Positions 47,036-59,178 of a stretch of 64,000 nucleotides of DNA are shown one piece after another. The first letter of the stretch is position 1, and each line of letters starts with the position of its first letter. The notes below the pieces were generated by a model. The model did not search any database. It saw only the letters and a program-made list of their open reading frames with translations, and was not told where the DNA came from. A program made the translations under genes and the position numbers. The stretch spans positions 148,879 through 212,878 of the forward strand of contig VTPC01004451.1 of assembly GCA_011009095.1 (NCBI GenBank), given 5' to 3'. The stretch is from Ignelater luminosus (Eukaryota; Arthropoda; Insecta; Coleoptera; Elateridae).

Positions 47036-50000
47036 ACTAAAACATAACAGTATCAGCTCGAGATTTTTTACATTTTTGCAATTCCTCAGGAACATAATAA
47101 TTGTCAAACAGGAAAATACCACCTCCTCTTAATTGGATATTATCATAATTGCATTTACATAAATTCATTCCTCTTAACGGTAGTATTATTAAATTGCTGT
47201 ATCTACTAGTATATGCAGGCTGCGATTTGTGATGATAATAATATTAAGATATAAATAAATGAATGCACCCTCTCTTTTGCGTGTGTAAATATTGTAATGC
47301 CTTTATATTCATTCGAGTTTAAGGTAACCATTATAATTCCACACATCCACATGCATCAGTCATTAACATTGTGACCATTGCGTGTGTGGGTTTATATCCT
47401 GAAGAAGTTATTTTTTTCCCTTTTACTACAACCTGATATTTTTTTCTGGGATAATAAAAAAAGGCAGTTTTATAAGAAATAATAACTTGTGACGTTTTTA
47501 TTATATAAATCAAAACTGAAATGAAACTGTAAATCAAGGAACGGAAGGCGGAAATGAAAAACTAATTAAATGCGGCATCGAGAATGAAAAGCAGGTGCGT
47601 ATCATCACTCTCGGCAATTTTTTTTTATTGAAATAAAAAGGCTTTGTGTATAAATTAACATTAAAACTGTCTGAATTAACAATTAAATACATCAGTTAGC
47701 ACCTCGTTGCTCTTAAGGGCAATTTAGATAGGTATGGTGTGATCATAAAATATCTATCTTGGTATCTATCTCGCTTATGGTTTGATTAGAAAGAATTTTC
47801 AATTAAATGCGCATACGTTAACAATATTATAGAACGAGTCATATCATGAGGAAGTGATCTTTTGCAATCAGAGGCTGGCGTAATAATTTACGGTTAGGCA
47901 TTCGCATATTTATCATATTATACTGGATGTTGTTTTTTAAGATTCCCTATCAATTTTATATTCTGAAAAACTGTTTACAATTTCTGTGGTATACGCAAGA
48001 AGACTTGTGGAATTTTCATTTGCATATTCAACCAAGAGTCATTGCACACTGCACGCATGTAATTGCAAGCGAATAATTATTGTTATTATTGTGTGAGTGC
48101 GTGCCATTTCCCACAAAAGTGTATGTATCTATTAGTGTGTGTATGTATATTTATCATTACCATACAGAAGAATTATTTCTCGAGGAGAATAGTTTTCGGC
48201 AGTTAAATAATTTTATTTTAACCTACTCCGCCTTTTGTTATTTTGTTCCTCCTCTCTCATTTATTTGAATTATTTTTTAATGGTAGTAGGCTTTGTAAAT
48301 ATTTCTATTGCAAATTAGAAATGTTCCATACTATGGAAAATGAAAAATTTTATTTTTACGAACGAATATCTTCTGAAAGTTATTTGAAATTAATACAAAA
48401 ACGAAACGAGTGAAAGTATTACTCACGCATTTTTCCTATATAAGACCATAATTCTTTATAAATATGTAAATATTCCCGAATCGAAACCCATAGAAAATCG
48501 CTGATAAATATAATATTATTATTTATGCCAGGCTCTTAACCTCCAGTAACACCCAACAACTCCGTGATCTCGAATTCAAATTGCAAATCATGAAAAAAAC
48601 CACCACCACCACTACCACACCGGTGGTTGGTCTATGAGAGGGCGGATTGGTAATTTTCGTGCGTATGAACTATCTAGATTAGAAAAGGGGGGCGCGTAAA
48701 AGATTTATTTCTATGCTCAACATATATCTCGACCTCTAAATGACTCGATATCCTGCATAAAAATCTATTGGTCGCTGTTTCATGGTCAAAGTCACGAAAA
48801 AAAGAATTCGCGCCTATTGACTGACTGCTTGTGCCAAGAAGGGTTTCCTTTTTGTTCCTTTTTTTTCTACCTTCCCCCTTTCTAATCTTTCCCTTAACAA
48901 GTTGCGTGATCGGTCCTAATCGTTTAATCGTATTTTTGATTGATATCTGTGAAAATAAACAGTGTCGTTGACTCTTGGAAAATCGCGAGGACAGAGAAAA
49001 AGCCTTTACCGAAACATAACATTTAAATATTCAAATTCGTTTTTTTAGGTTGTTTCCTGGGAACGATGGTCTAGAAATACCTAAACAGCTGAAAAAAAGT
49101 AACAACTGCCAAAAATTTTTTTTTTAAGATTTCGTAACAGTTTTTCGTGTTTGATGCCAAAAGTCGCGCTTTTTGTTTATTTAACACACACGAACCGAAC
49201 TGACTTTGAGTGATCCTTGAGAAATTCCTCGCGTCATTCATAACCTATAAGATAATGGGGAAAATCGATAATAATTTTATTATTAATATTTCCTCGATGA
49301 CAACATTTATTAATGTTACTTCAATGGGAACTTATTCATTTATTTATCATTTTTATTGCATTGTTAAGGAATTATTAACTCGGGTTTCCGCCCATGGAAA
49401 AGGTTCATTGTTAGATAGGATAAAACCTGGTAAGTTATAAAAACAGAAATTTTCTGTAATTATCAATTGAAGTTTTAAGTAATCGATAGAAATGTAAGCA
49501 GACGAAATTTTATTGTTTAATCGTAGAAGGCTGGTATTTTGAAAAATATTCTAAAGCACTTTTTGGTCTAGAAAATTCAGATTTTTTCAATTTTGTATAT
49601 TAGATTATCTATCGTAAGGGTCTCCCCACATGTTCAGTTTAAATTATTTCTAATTCTTGCTACTTAAATAGGATGATCAAGCTCGAAATATATGTGTGCA
49701 GGTGGTTATAAGTCCTTTTCGAGATTTTCCCCTTTTTTTAAAACAGCGTTAGAATTGATATCATTACTTCTATCTAATCTCTGATCGTCAAAAACGTGAT
49801 TTGTTGATCCAGGCTGTTGCACATTATGTGAGGAGGATATTTTTTTCTATGCTCTGCTCGAGAAATACCAAACTTTAATGAAATAGCCAACTAGATTAAA
49901 TATAGTAGAATTCGTTCTGACAGAAAATGATGTCATTATGGTGTAAGAATTAAGAGTTCCAGTTTTTTGTGCTTTAATGCTTGTCTTCCATCAAAAATAA

Positions 50001-50385
50001 GCACCAAAACAATTGAAATACCTATTTATTTGCTTGGTTAACTTTCAATCTAGTAGGCCGATTTGAATTTTATTTTCATCAAAAGATTGCCATTGTTATT
50101 TCCTTTCCGACGACGTGTCGCAAGTGGTGGGGTGCCATTTAAGATTTTAAAGTTGTGTGTGCGAGAGCGAACACAGCGACCTCTATTATTGAGTTAAATA
50201 TGTATTTTAATATTCTTAACATTTTTAAATAGATTGACGTGTTTTTTCTTATTTCAATATCTACTATTGTTTACGGGATCGTTTTAAAATGAACACCCTG
50301 TATATTTGAACGTGAACCTTTCAGCGTTAAATACATCAAGTCTGCACCAGAGTACTATTAAAATTTATTTTCAGAAGTTTCGTCA
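47035..50385. other. Non-coding, AT-rich
   Basis: No supported gene. ACCACACCGGTGGT hairpin near 48613-48626 after a (CCA) run. CACCCTG repeat-end motif at 50294. Confidence 0.55.
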
Positions 50386-50389
50386 AACT

Positions 50390-50915
50390 ATCCATGTCCG
50401 TAGTTATAACGAACCCGTAAACAACGAATTCCGGATATAACGTATTCGTAAAAATATTCTTTTCCTGGAAACAGTAAATTATTTATGAAACTGTGTGTAT
50501 TAAGATGTCAAACTTTCTCAAAGAATTAACGTCTGCGGAAAAAAAACATCGCCAACGGGATACCTGCGGTGGCCGATAATCTAGCGTCTCGTTCTATTAG
50601 TCCACCATCATAAACATGTGAAATAAATCTGTATCAAATGGAATTCGTTTCTTATGAGCTTTTGATATAACGAACTCATTTTTCCAACTTCCTTCTTGTC
50701 GTTTGTTATAACCGACTTCTGCTGTATGTAAAATCTTCGGTTTTAGCAAATCCTCTTATCAGGCCAACTGCCTTGGCTCAAGCTCTATATTCACCATCTA
50801 CTTAGATAAATCTCCATTAAATGAAATTTCAATCTTTTATCTTTTATAACCGGCTTCGGATATAACGAACTCGTTTTATAAATCCTCTGTTCGTTATAAC
50901 CGACTTTTACTGTAG
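50390..50915. mobile_element. Pogo/Tigger-like miniature element remnant
   Basis: The right end (50840-50915) carries CTTCGGATATAACGAACTCG and TTCGTTATAACCGACTTTTA then CTGTA. The left end near 50395-50450 has the same motifs in reverse (TTATAACGAAC, CCGGATATAACG). CAGTA and TATAACGAA ends are typical of pogo/Tigger relatives. A further direct copy lies at 50663-50727. Internal sequence is not recognisably transposase and includes CCTGCGGTGGCCGATAAT (50562-50580), matching the array core. Confidence 0.5.
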
Positions 50916-51074
50916 TTAGAATTTACTGTATTGAGAATCTTCAGATTTTCATCGTAGTGAAAGGCCAAACTTTGCTTCCCCTCGCTTCCTACATTGTGCT
51001 TTTACAAAACGTTCTTGGGTATAAAAGATCTTCCAAGTTCTAATCCAGCATGTTCGGGTAATGCGAAAACAATG

Positions 51075-51200
51075 ATTGATGCTGACGTGGAAGCAGTAGG
51101 TTCAGTGTGATGTTTATTCGATAACCAGCTCGCCAACGATGGTGTCGTTTTCAAGGGTATCCCACGTAGCGACCACCAATTGCCACGGTGTCGGCTAGCT
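51075..51200 (-). other. Possible LTR retrotransposon leader (primer-site-like)
   Basis: The minus strand reads AATTGGTGGTCGCTACGTGG, which resembles the sequence just after the 5' LTR of many insect LTR elements. No matching LTR pair was delimited, so this is tentative. Confidence 0.2.
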
Positions 51201-51364
51201 CAGGAGGTGGTGGTCCGTGGTCTTTTTGAATACCCAAGTGAAACGCAGGTTCTGCCTTGCATACTTAATACATTTGGATTTTTTTATTTTATTGTTAAAG
51301 AATGGGAAGGTGATGGTGATATTGGCGAGTAAGGCGAGTTGTAATGTTATTTTAAAATTTGCAC

Positions 51365-51378
51365 TAAATCCGCCCCTG
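51365..51378. repeat. hAT-type end TAAATCCGCCCCTG
   Basis: Identical to the end at 34902-34915. The partner end is not identified. Confidence 0.4.
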
Positions 51379-51479
51379 TCTTTTAATTTCGTTCAGATAT
51401 TTGTTTTCTTGACGCGCAATATCTAAATTGTTTTATTAAACGAATGTTTGTTACCATGTTATTTTAAAGAATTGATAAC

Positions 51480-52340
51480 TTAGGGGTCTCGACGTCTAGA
51501 CTCCAGCATACGTGCTTTTCGTTCATTTCTATTATCAGGTTTCTGGGAATCTTAGTCGCAAAAAATTAAAGTCGCACCGTCTCGATTGAGCCAGGTTTAA
51601 GCTGGTAAATCTACGATGGGGATTTTCCATTGTCTTATAAGAATAACTATATTTTGACCTATTAGGGTGTGTATCCGACTTTTTAACCCCACTTCCGTAA
51701 GTACGAACTGCGTAACAAAGAACGCAGAAGTAGGGGATTACGTTGATAGCTGTTGACTTGAACCAACGTGTGGTGATTTTCGGCGTCTACCTCTACATCC
51801 CCTAATTGGATTCAAACCAAATTAAGTGAAGCGATTCTCTTAGTAAGAAAAGAGATCGGACTGAAGAAATCGTAATTTCTTCGTGTCAGAGACGCGTAAT
51901 AGTCGCGGAAGAAAGTGGTTTGTTTACCAAAAGCAAGGCTTAAAAATTTCGTTATCGTGGGGAATGTATAACCCAAATATAATTACGCTGGTGTCCTCCA
52001 GGAAGCAGAAATTGTAGAGGGTAGAAACGCAACAATTTTGGTTCCGTTGGTGCAACGCTAAAGGGTCTGTCGAGAACAGAAACTTCCCGCCCCGTAAAGC
52101 GTCGATCTGTGCGTTTTACATCTTCGAAGCTCCGTGATCCGAATGAACTAAGTAAATTTAAAGAGCGTTTGAGACTCAAAGTGGTTTTAGTTATTTTTCG
52201 AGTTTGTGTATAAATATTTGGATGTTGTTTTTGTGTTTTTGGCTATTGTTTATAACAGTGATTGTTCGTTGAAATCTAAGTTCCCTGGAACATTGGTGAA
52301 CGTGAAATTTTGCGTCGCATACCACGTGGATTAGCTGCTA
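51480..52340 (+). other. Unclassified complex segment, possible LTR with leader
   Basis: Less AT-rich than its surroundings. It has a TATAAATA motif at about 52210, then TTCCCTGGAACA followed by TTGGTGAACGTGAAATTTTG (from about 52292), a layout reminiscent of LTR promoter, LTR end and primer site. An open stretch at 52025-52210 (containing RPVKRRSVRFTSSKL) precedes it. No second LTR copy was seen, and gag or pol are absent, so the call is weak. Confidence 0.25.
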
Positions 52341-53247
52341 TCGTGGAAATCAGAGACCTGCATATAACACCTGGAAGGAAGATTGCCGCTATAGTAAGAA
52401 AGACCTATTTTGTTTTGTTATTTGAGTTCTTATGATTGTTTCATTTTATAAAAGACTAGGAGAACGTGGAATTTGTAAAATATTCCATACGAAAACCTTG
52501 CTTAGGCAAGATCAGTTTCGATTTTCTTATTAAATTATAATATTCACGATCAATATTTTTAATTAATTTGTAACAGGAACGTTCCCAGGTAATTTTAGCT
52601 GGTGTTGGTTAAATTATTGCAACATAACTAATAACTTTTGACTATTGTTTTTTTGTTATTAGATATAAAGTTTAGTTGTTGCTATTTCAAAATTTTCTTT
52701 TTGTTCATCGTAATAACTTGTCGTTTACTTTTATTTTCTTATTTGTGTATCAACTTTGTTCTCCAGTAAAGATATTAATTCATACCTTTTTTTATTGATA
52801 TTCTTTGGTAGTGTTATTTTGTTATTTTTATATTCTTGTTTGTGTGTGTTTAATCTATTTTCTTTATTATTGTTTTGATAAATGTAAGAAAGGTCGATTA
52901 TTTACGTTTTGTGTTTTTTTTTGTAAGTGGATCTCTGGTCCAGATAAGCAGCGTTAATTTCGTTATTTTGTTCGTTTGGCTATTAAAAAGCACGGTGGTG
53001 TTTAGTCCAAATTTCATTTATAGACTAGATACCTTTGTTCAAGAGAGAAGTAAATATCAATCTGGTATTTCTTTCTTGGTCTTTTTTATTGAAAAAGAAG
53101 GAAGTCTTCAGAGGATTTCCTTGTCAAAATTGGTTAAGACAAATCAAGTGCTTATACAGTGTTTATACAGTTTTTTGTTTGTGTTGAGTCTTAATTGTGA
53201 AACGCTAAAGCGAGTTTTAATAAAGCTTTCACGAGGTAAGTTACACA
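52341..53247. other. Non-coding, T-rich
   Basis: T-rich on the plus strand, which by itself lengthens open frames. The 126-codon frame at 52875-53255 has no recognised motif. Confidence 0.45.
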
Positions 53248-53730
53248 CAGGGTGAGGTTTCGCAAGAAGCCTATATACAGGGTGTCGGATTCACGAGTAG
53301 TCGCGTGACCGACCATCAGAACCCTTCGATCTACGACTGCTGGCGCCCTCTTTTACGACCATCTATTAATTTAATAAGAGTTTTGGAAATCAGTAAGCTT
53401 CTCTTTGTGAGAGATCAGTCAAGTTTATTTGAGAACCCACCCCATCTGCGGCATGAGCTACGGGATTTAATATCTTCTATTGGTCTGGACGGGACTTGTG
53501 CATACTTTTGAGCATTTTCCCGTTACAGAGTCTTGGGAGGTATCCAATATTTATCCAGTCTGATATGTCTAGATCAATTTTTGATCTTCTGTAAGCCGAA
53601 ATAAATCCAATAAATCTATATTCTGTCGAATTTCTTATATCGTTTATAACGAGCTTCGGATATAACGAACTTATTTTGCAAGTTGTTTTCTAGTTTATTA
53701 TAACTGACCTTTTTCTGTATTTCAAGTCTT
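53248..53730. repeat. Repeat cluster: two CAGGGTG ends and a pogo-like end
   Basis: CAGGGTG at 53248 and 53278 lie 30 bp apart in the same orientation. At 53641-53718, TTTATAACGAGCTTCGGATA, then TAACGAACTT and TATAACTGACCTTTT, match the pogo-like end at 50840-50915. Confidence 0.5.
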
Positions 53731-53739
53731 CAGAGTTTG

Positions 53740-55440
53740 GCTATTCGCGAATGATGACGTCGATCACGAAATCAAGTAAAAAATCAAAAAGGAGCTCCAG
53801 TGAAGGAGCCACTTGCGGTGGTCTACTGTTAACTGCTAAATTGCTTTAAATGTACGATTTTAGATTTTACTGAAGAAGCTGATTTTAACACGAATTAAGA
53901 CGAGAACGATTGTGAGACGGACGTTAAATTTTATAGATTCGGTTGCCTTTTAAATTAATTTAAATTTAAATTAAGAAAGTTTGCAGTTAGAGAGACGATA
54001 CGATGTGAGAAAAATACTTTTTAGACGAGTTCCATGTAATATAATTATCTTTGTGGTTTTTTTTTCGAGAAATTTATATTTAATTGATTTAAATTATAAT
54101 TTATGGCAATATAGACATTTTAGCTTTCTCATCGCTTCCTAGATGTATTTTAATAATGATGATAATAATAATAATAATAATAATGCATAAATTTCTGCAA
54201 ATTTATGCTTCAAAGTCGGTGCAAAGACCGTTGAAATGTGAATAATAGGAACAAATAGTATACATAAATAGGACATTGACCAAGTTTGTGTGTATTATTA
54301 TGTATTTTATATTAAATAAATAAATAAATACAAACACAGAGAAATGTAAATAAATTTTGATAAATCAAAATTGAATTTTTAAAATTCAAATTTAAAACTC
54401 CATATATGACACTTTTGATGGTCAATCAAGTTGTCATAAAAACCAGATATCTTTTTCCCTGTGTGAGCGTTTCCATTTTTGTCACTACAAGAATGTAAAG
54501 TATGCCGGTTTTATAGATATCCATGTCCAAATTCGTACATAACCCATTATTTTACAATCATCTTGACGATCTAATCGTGTCATAATCTTTCATATTTAAA
54601 AAGAGGCAGAAGCGAAATATTAACACATCAATCAATTTCAACTGCTCAAATAAAATAACAATAAATAATCTTAAACGTGTTTAAACTGCGTTTTAATTTT
54701 ATTTAATTCCGTAAGTCGTTAGCCCATTACCTTTTTAATATGTTAAAGCTACTAATCGAGATTATTTAAATCCAGTTATTAAAATCGGCGTTAAATAGTT
54801 CTTTTTGCGATATTAAGGCAAAACGGATTATTATTGTAAATTGTTAATTAAAATAAAGCGATAACCTCCGCGCTATTACTCCTTTTAAAAAAGTGAACAT
54901 GTAAATTCTTAATAAAAACAAACGCGCTCGCGCTTGCTGCTCCCCGATGCATTCAGGAACCAGGAAACATTAAGTTTTATAATAATTTAAAAGTAAGTTT
55001 AATTGGCCAAGATTAATGCACTGATACAAAGCGGAGATAAGTACGGTTTTTAATTCTTACAATAACTCAGATTACGTAAAGCAGATTTGTATTGGAATAA
55101 TAAATTATTTTTTTTATCTTTTTGTTGTCCATTTCGTTTTGTTTTTCTTTTTAAATTATCAACAAGACGATTTGTCACTTCTAATATTTCATTCTGAAAC
55201 AAAATAAAATTCTGGAAATTTAATTTTTGTGGACTTTACTTACCAACCAAGCACTTAATTTTATGATTTGCTTTCTCATTACAGATTGATCAGTAGCGGC
55301 TAATAATCATTTATTATGGGAAGGCAACATAAAATTAATTAGATGTTTGGTCTTGACATGAATTGACTGTTTTTGAGATACTTCCCCATTCGAATATTTG
55401 TTCTTTACCTCCGCGAATTACATTCTTTGAGCTGTTCACA
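53740..55440. other. Non-coding, AT-rich; (AAT)n
   Basis: (TAA)n at about 54151-54184 and AAAT repeats near 54310-54330. An isolated GCCACTTGCGGTGGTCTAC near 53808 echoes the array core. No gene seen. Confidence 0.55.
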
Positions 55441-55449
55441 CGTTTTAAA

Positions 55450-56180
55450 TTCAGTAGTGGCCCATAATCGAGCTCTACCTTTATCAGGTCAGCTGCGATG
55501 GCTCACGTTTGGGCTTTGCTTTCAATCAGGCCATCTGCGGTGGCCCATAATTGGGTTCGACTTTTTATCAGGTCATCTGCAATAACTCGGACTTTTCTTT
55601 TTGCCAGTCCACCTGCGGTGATTCATAATCGTGCTTTGCTCTTATCAGGTCATCTACGATGGCTCACGCTTGGGCTTTGCTTTTAATCAGGAAACCTGCG
55701 GTGGTCCTTGGCCGAGTTGGACTTATATCAGACACTTGAAAAGACTTCAGACGTCCTAAGTTTAATTTTATAGCTGACTACTTTCCTTGGGCCACCTGTG
55801 GCGGCCCATAATCGGGCTGAATGTCTTATCAAACGGCCTGCGGTGGCCCATAATTGGGGTCGGATTCTATTAGGACACTTGAAACGACTTCAAATGTCCT
55901 AAATTCAATTTTATAGTTGAATGCTCTCCCTGGGTCAACTGTGGAGGCCCATGATCGGATTCAACCATTTATCAAATCGCCTGCGATGGCCCATAATTGG
56001 GCTCGGCTTCTAATCAGACACTTGACATGCCTTCAGGCGTCCTGGATTCAATTTTGTAACTGAATGATCTTCTTAGACCGACTGTTTATTAAACATCTGG
56101 GGACTTTTCTTATCTCCAGACCACTTGCTGTGATCCATAATCGCGCCCGACCTTTTGTAAGGTCACCGACGATTCGACTT
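55450..56180. repeat. Degenerate array D (CTGCGGTGGCCCATAATYGGG)
   Basis: The first part has units of about 45-60 bp, ATCAGGYCATCTGCGGTGG then CCCATAATTGGG and CTTTGCTTTTAATCAGG. The second part has longer units with ACACTTGAAA-GACTTCA-A-GTCCTAA and TTCAATTTTATAG-TGAATG near 55720, 55870 and 56020. Read-through frames are not genes. Confidence 0.8.
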
Positions 56181-58920
56181 CTGTCCGATACCTGAAATGA
56201 CTTTAGGTGGCTTAGATGAGAAGTATATTCAATTACAATATGCCCAATTTTTAAATTTCTTTATGTAACTAAAGATCAAATACGGGAAGAGATGTCGTTA
56301 CAGGTAATGTAAGGTTAGATAATTACTAAATAAATGAATAAATCCTTGTCAAAATGTTATTGTTTTTGACGTTGTTGTGACAACAATGTAATCACACGAT
56401 GTTCACCCTAAACATAGGACCTTTGTGCCTTTTGTTAGTTATTACTATCGAATATACCACAGCTAGCTGATTATGATCTTTTTTTGGTCGCATGCATGAA
56501 TTCTTGTGTACACAATTAGTTTTATGGCTTCCTTGAAAAAATTAATTTGTAAAAGTTGCATCAGGTCCGGAGAATGAGGAAGCCATTAAAATTCGAAAAA
56601 TTGCTCACACAATCCAGAGATTTTTCCTTTTACTAAATGTGTACATATGTCGCTCAATCAAATTGGAAATTTAAATCCGTTCGAATACAATAAAGAACAA
56701 AAGAGCAAATTGAAGAAAAACGAATAATTAATTAATCAAAATCCTAACCTTATCCAATTCGAGGAAGTCCTTTTTTTATGGTTTCCGTGTACACAAGTTG
56801 AATCAAATAATTCCTCTCTCTCTCGCTCTTTCCTCCTCGAAAAAAACGTATCTGTTTAGGCTTTACATACATAGGCGCACATAAAATGCTACATAAATTC
56901 TGCATTTCAGCAAAGAAAACTAAAATAAGGAGCGAGATAGTTCATATTAGTGTGTTGTGTGTGTGGCGTTTCATCGACCATATCCATGCAAATTACATGC
57001 AAATGTTACACCTCTATTTTTTAATAAATGGATGAACATACACTAGATTTTCTAGTAATAAACAAGTGGACCATGATAATTTATTTATTAATTGGAATTA
57101 AGTATGGTGGTTCAGTAGGGAGAAGAAAGAAGATAGGTAAATCACCTTTTATAATCCAGACGGAAAAAACTTCTAAAGAAACGTTGAAAGGTGGAATTTG
57201 CTTTTATAGACGCGTTGATTTTGATTAGTCTAGTCTATATTTATATGACTTTAACACCTACAATCTTACCTGTATTTTGTTTGGGACTTTTTATTATTAC
57301 TCTATATCTCTAGTGTTTTGTTTTGCGGAAACAAATGAAAAATCCAATTTAATTATTGTACATTACCATGCTGTAGTACGAGAGCGCGCATTAACAAAAC
57401 AAACAAATTTGTACAATTAACCTCACTGAAATGGCTAATTAAACAAAGGTACCAGTACAAAATTAACGACGTCCCAGTTCAGCAGACGGGATAATCACAA
57501 ATGACATATCCAACAACTTAATTGCGGCCCGGTAATTAATCAAACTGATTAAAGGGTACGTAGTTTTCTTCTTATGACCAATTAAATTTGTTTTGGACAA
57601 GCAGGCGAGTAGAAGAAATTTATTTGACAAAAATCGCGATCGCGAAACGTAAACGTAACGGTATTAATACAATCTCGTAATATAACAACATGATGGTGCC
57701 GTTCTTGTGTGTGTATACAATTTATTTATATATCTAGTGTACGGGTGAGACGTATAAAAAACGTGAAACCTCTTAAAAGAAGGCGAACTTTACGTCACGC
57801 TAAACGATTTTTACTCTATTATCAACCGTGTACACTCGCATCCAATGTATTAATACGATAATTAATTATGTATGATTTTGATACGGTCAGCGGTTACGGT
57901 AAGTATAGAAACTAGGAATACAAGTATTTATAGCGCATTAAGCCTTTCTATATTATGGAATGAGTGAGGTTATGGAATGTGTTTGCTTAATACACAACAT
58001 GTACACATAGATAGAACAACAATAGTAACACATGTAACGCACGCAACTCTCATAATCATAAACGTCTGTGTGTGTGTAATTGTATGTGAATATTTTAAAA
58101 CATCGTAATGTGTTAAGTTAACATAATTCACGAATAAATCAGAGATGGCTGAGAAATTATTTTCTTCAAACTAATTTTTTTCAATTGTCCCAATCAAAAT
58201 AAAACGCCGATTGAAGAAAAATGGAAAAACAACAGAAAATGCAACGACTGCTAACTTTTTCATTTGTTTTGCGAGATCAGAACGAAATGATCCTCAATTT
58301 GATTAAAGTAACTTTCTTCAGTTCTATTTAAAGTTGTCTTTTCATGATACGAATCTTGCCCCTTTCCGCTTTTGCTTTGCCGTGATTGGCTTAACACGAA
58401 TACTTCAAATTGTGGTTGAAAGCAAACTGGAATGTATCGAGTAGTATAAACTTAACCTGCATCAACTTTCTAGCATCGTAATAAGATCAGCGTTGCCAGA
58501 TTTACAATTTTGTGCCTATCTTCTAACTTCTCTGTTCTTCAAAGAAACAGGACATTCGCGTACAAAGCGAGTTAACTCTCCAATTTTCCAACTTTTCTAT
58601 AGAAGGCTATGAGGCTAAACAAACATAATAATGCGACAAAAGCTTGTCTCCATCTACTAGCTTTGATTTTCAATTTTCTAATTTAAAAATATCAACGTGC
58701 TTTGGAAATGTGCAGATTGGGTTGCCTATCACTTTCATCAAGGGACATCATCACTTTGAATAACCCCATATGTTGCAAGCATCACCTCGTCCTCGGTGTG
58801 CTAACTGAAGAAAATTGAGGCGTTTGAGGTTTTTAATATTTTGTTTCCTTGGATTATCAGTTGAGCATGGGCTTCTGCCGTTTTATTTTTCTGTTAGCAT
58901 ACAAATTCCATCTTGTGTCA
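56180..58920. other. Non-coding, AT-rich; TCGCGATCGCGA palindrome
   Basis: No supported gene. The perfect 12-bp palindrome TCGCGATCGCGA is at 57634-57645. A good donor-like GTTACGGTAAGTATAG near 57892-57907 has no acceptor-bounded open frame before it. Confidence 0.55.
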
Positions 58921-58928
58921 AATAGTCT

Positions 58929-59178
58929 ACGTCGACAAGGTTTATCGATTTAAATCACCTTGCGTGCTAAATCGACGAAACCTTGTCGACGTGAGCTTTT
59001 TAGTTAGTTAGTGCAGTTAAAAATTACGACAAGTAAGATTGCGTTTTTTTGTACTTTTCAGTCTCCAACTAAAAATGTCCGTAACTATTTCAATATTGAG
59101 GATAATCAAAATGGCCAACTTGCAATGACGTAAACTGTACATTGATGAAATATCAAATGTATGTCACGCGACACCCTG
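58929..59178. repeat. Dispersed repeat with terminal hairpin, ending CACCCTG
   Basis: ACGTCGACAAGGTTT-ATCGATTT and its near-exact complement, ending at 58992, form a hairpin with a 17-base loop. The downstream end, GATGAAATATC, TATGTCACGCGACACCCTG, is shared with 63520-63564, and the hairpin arm is shared with 2775-2830. Confidence 0.6.

Noticed and set aside
51130-51190. Possible tRNA 3' end (ATCCCACGTAGCGACCACCA)
   Set aside because: No complementary 5' acceptor strand about 70 bases upstream; it fits better as a primer-site-like sequence on the minus strand.
52875-53255. 126-codon plus-strand frame
   Set aside because: The strand is T-rich, which lengthens chance frames; no recognised motif, and the frame ends beside repeat termini.
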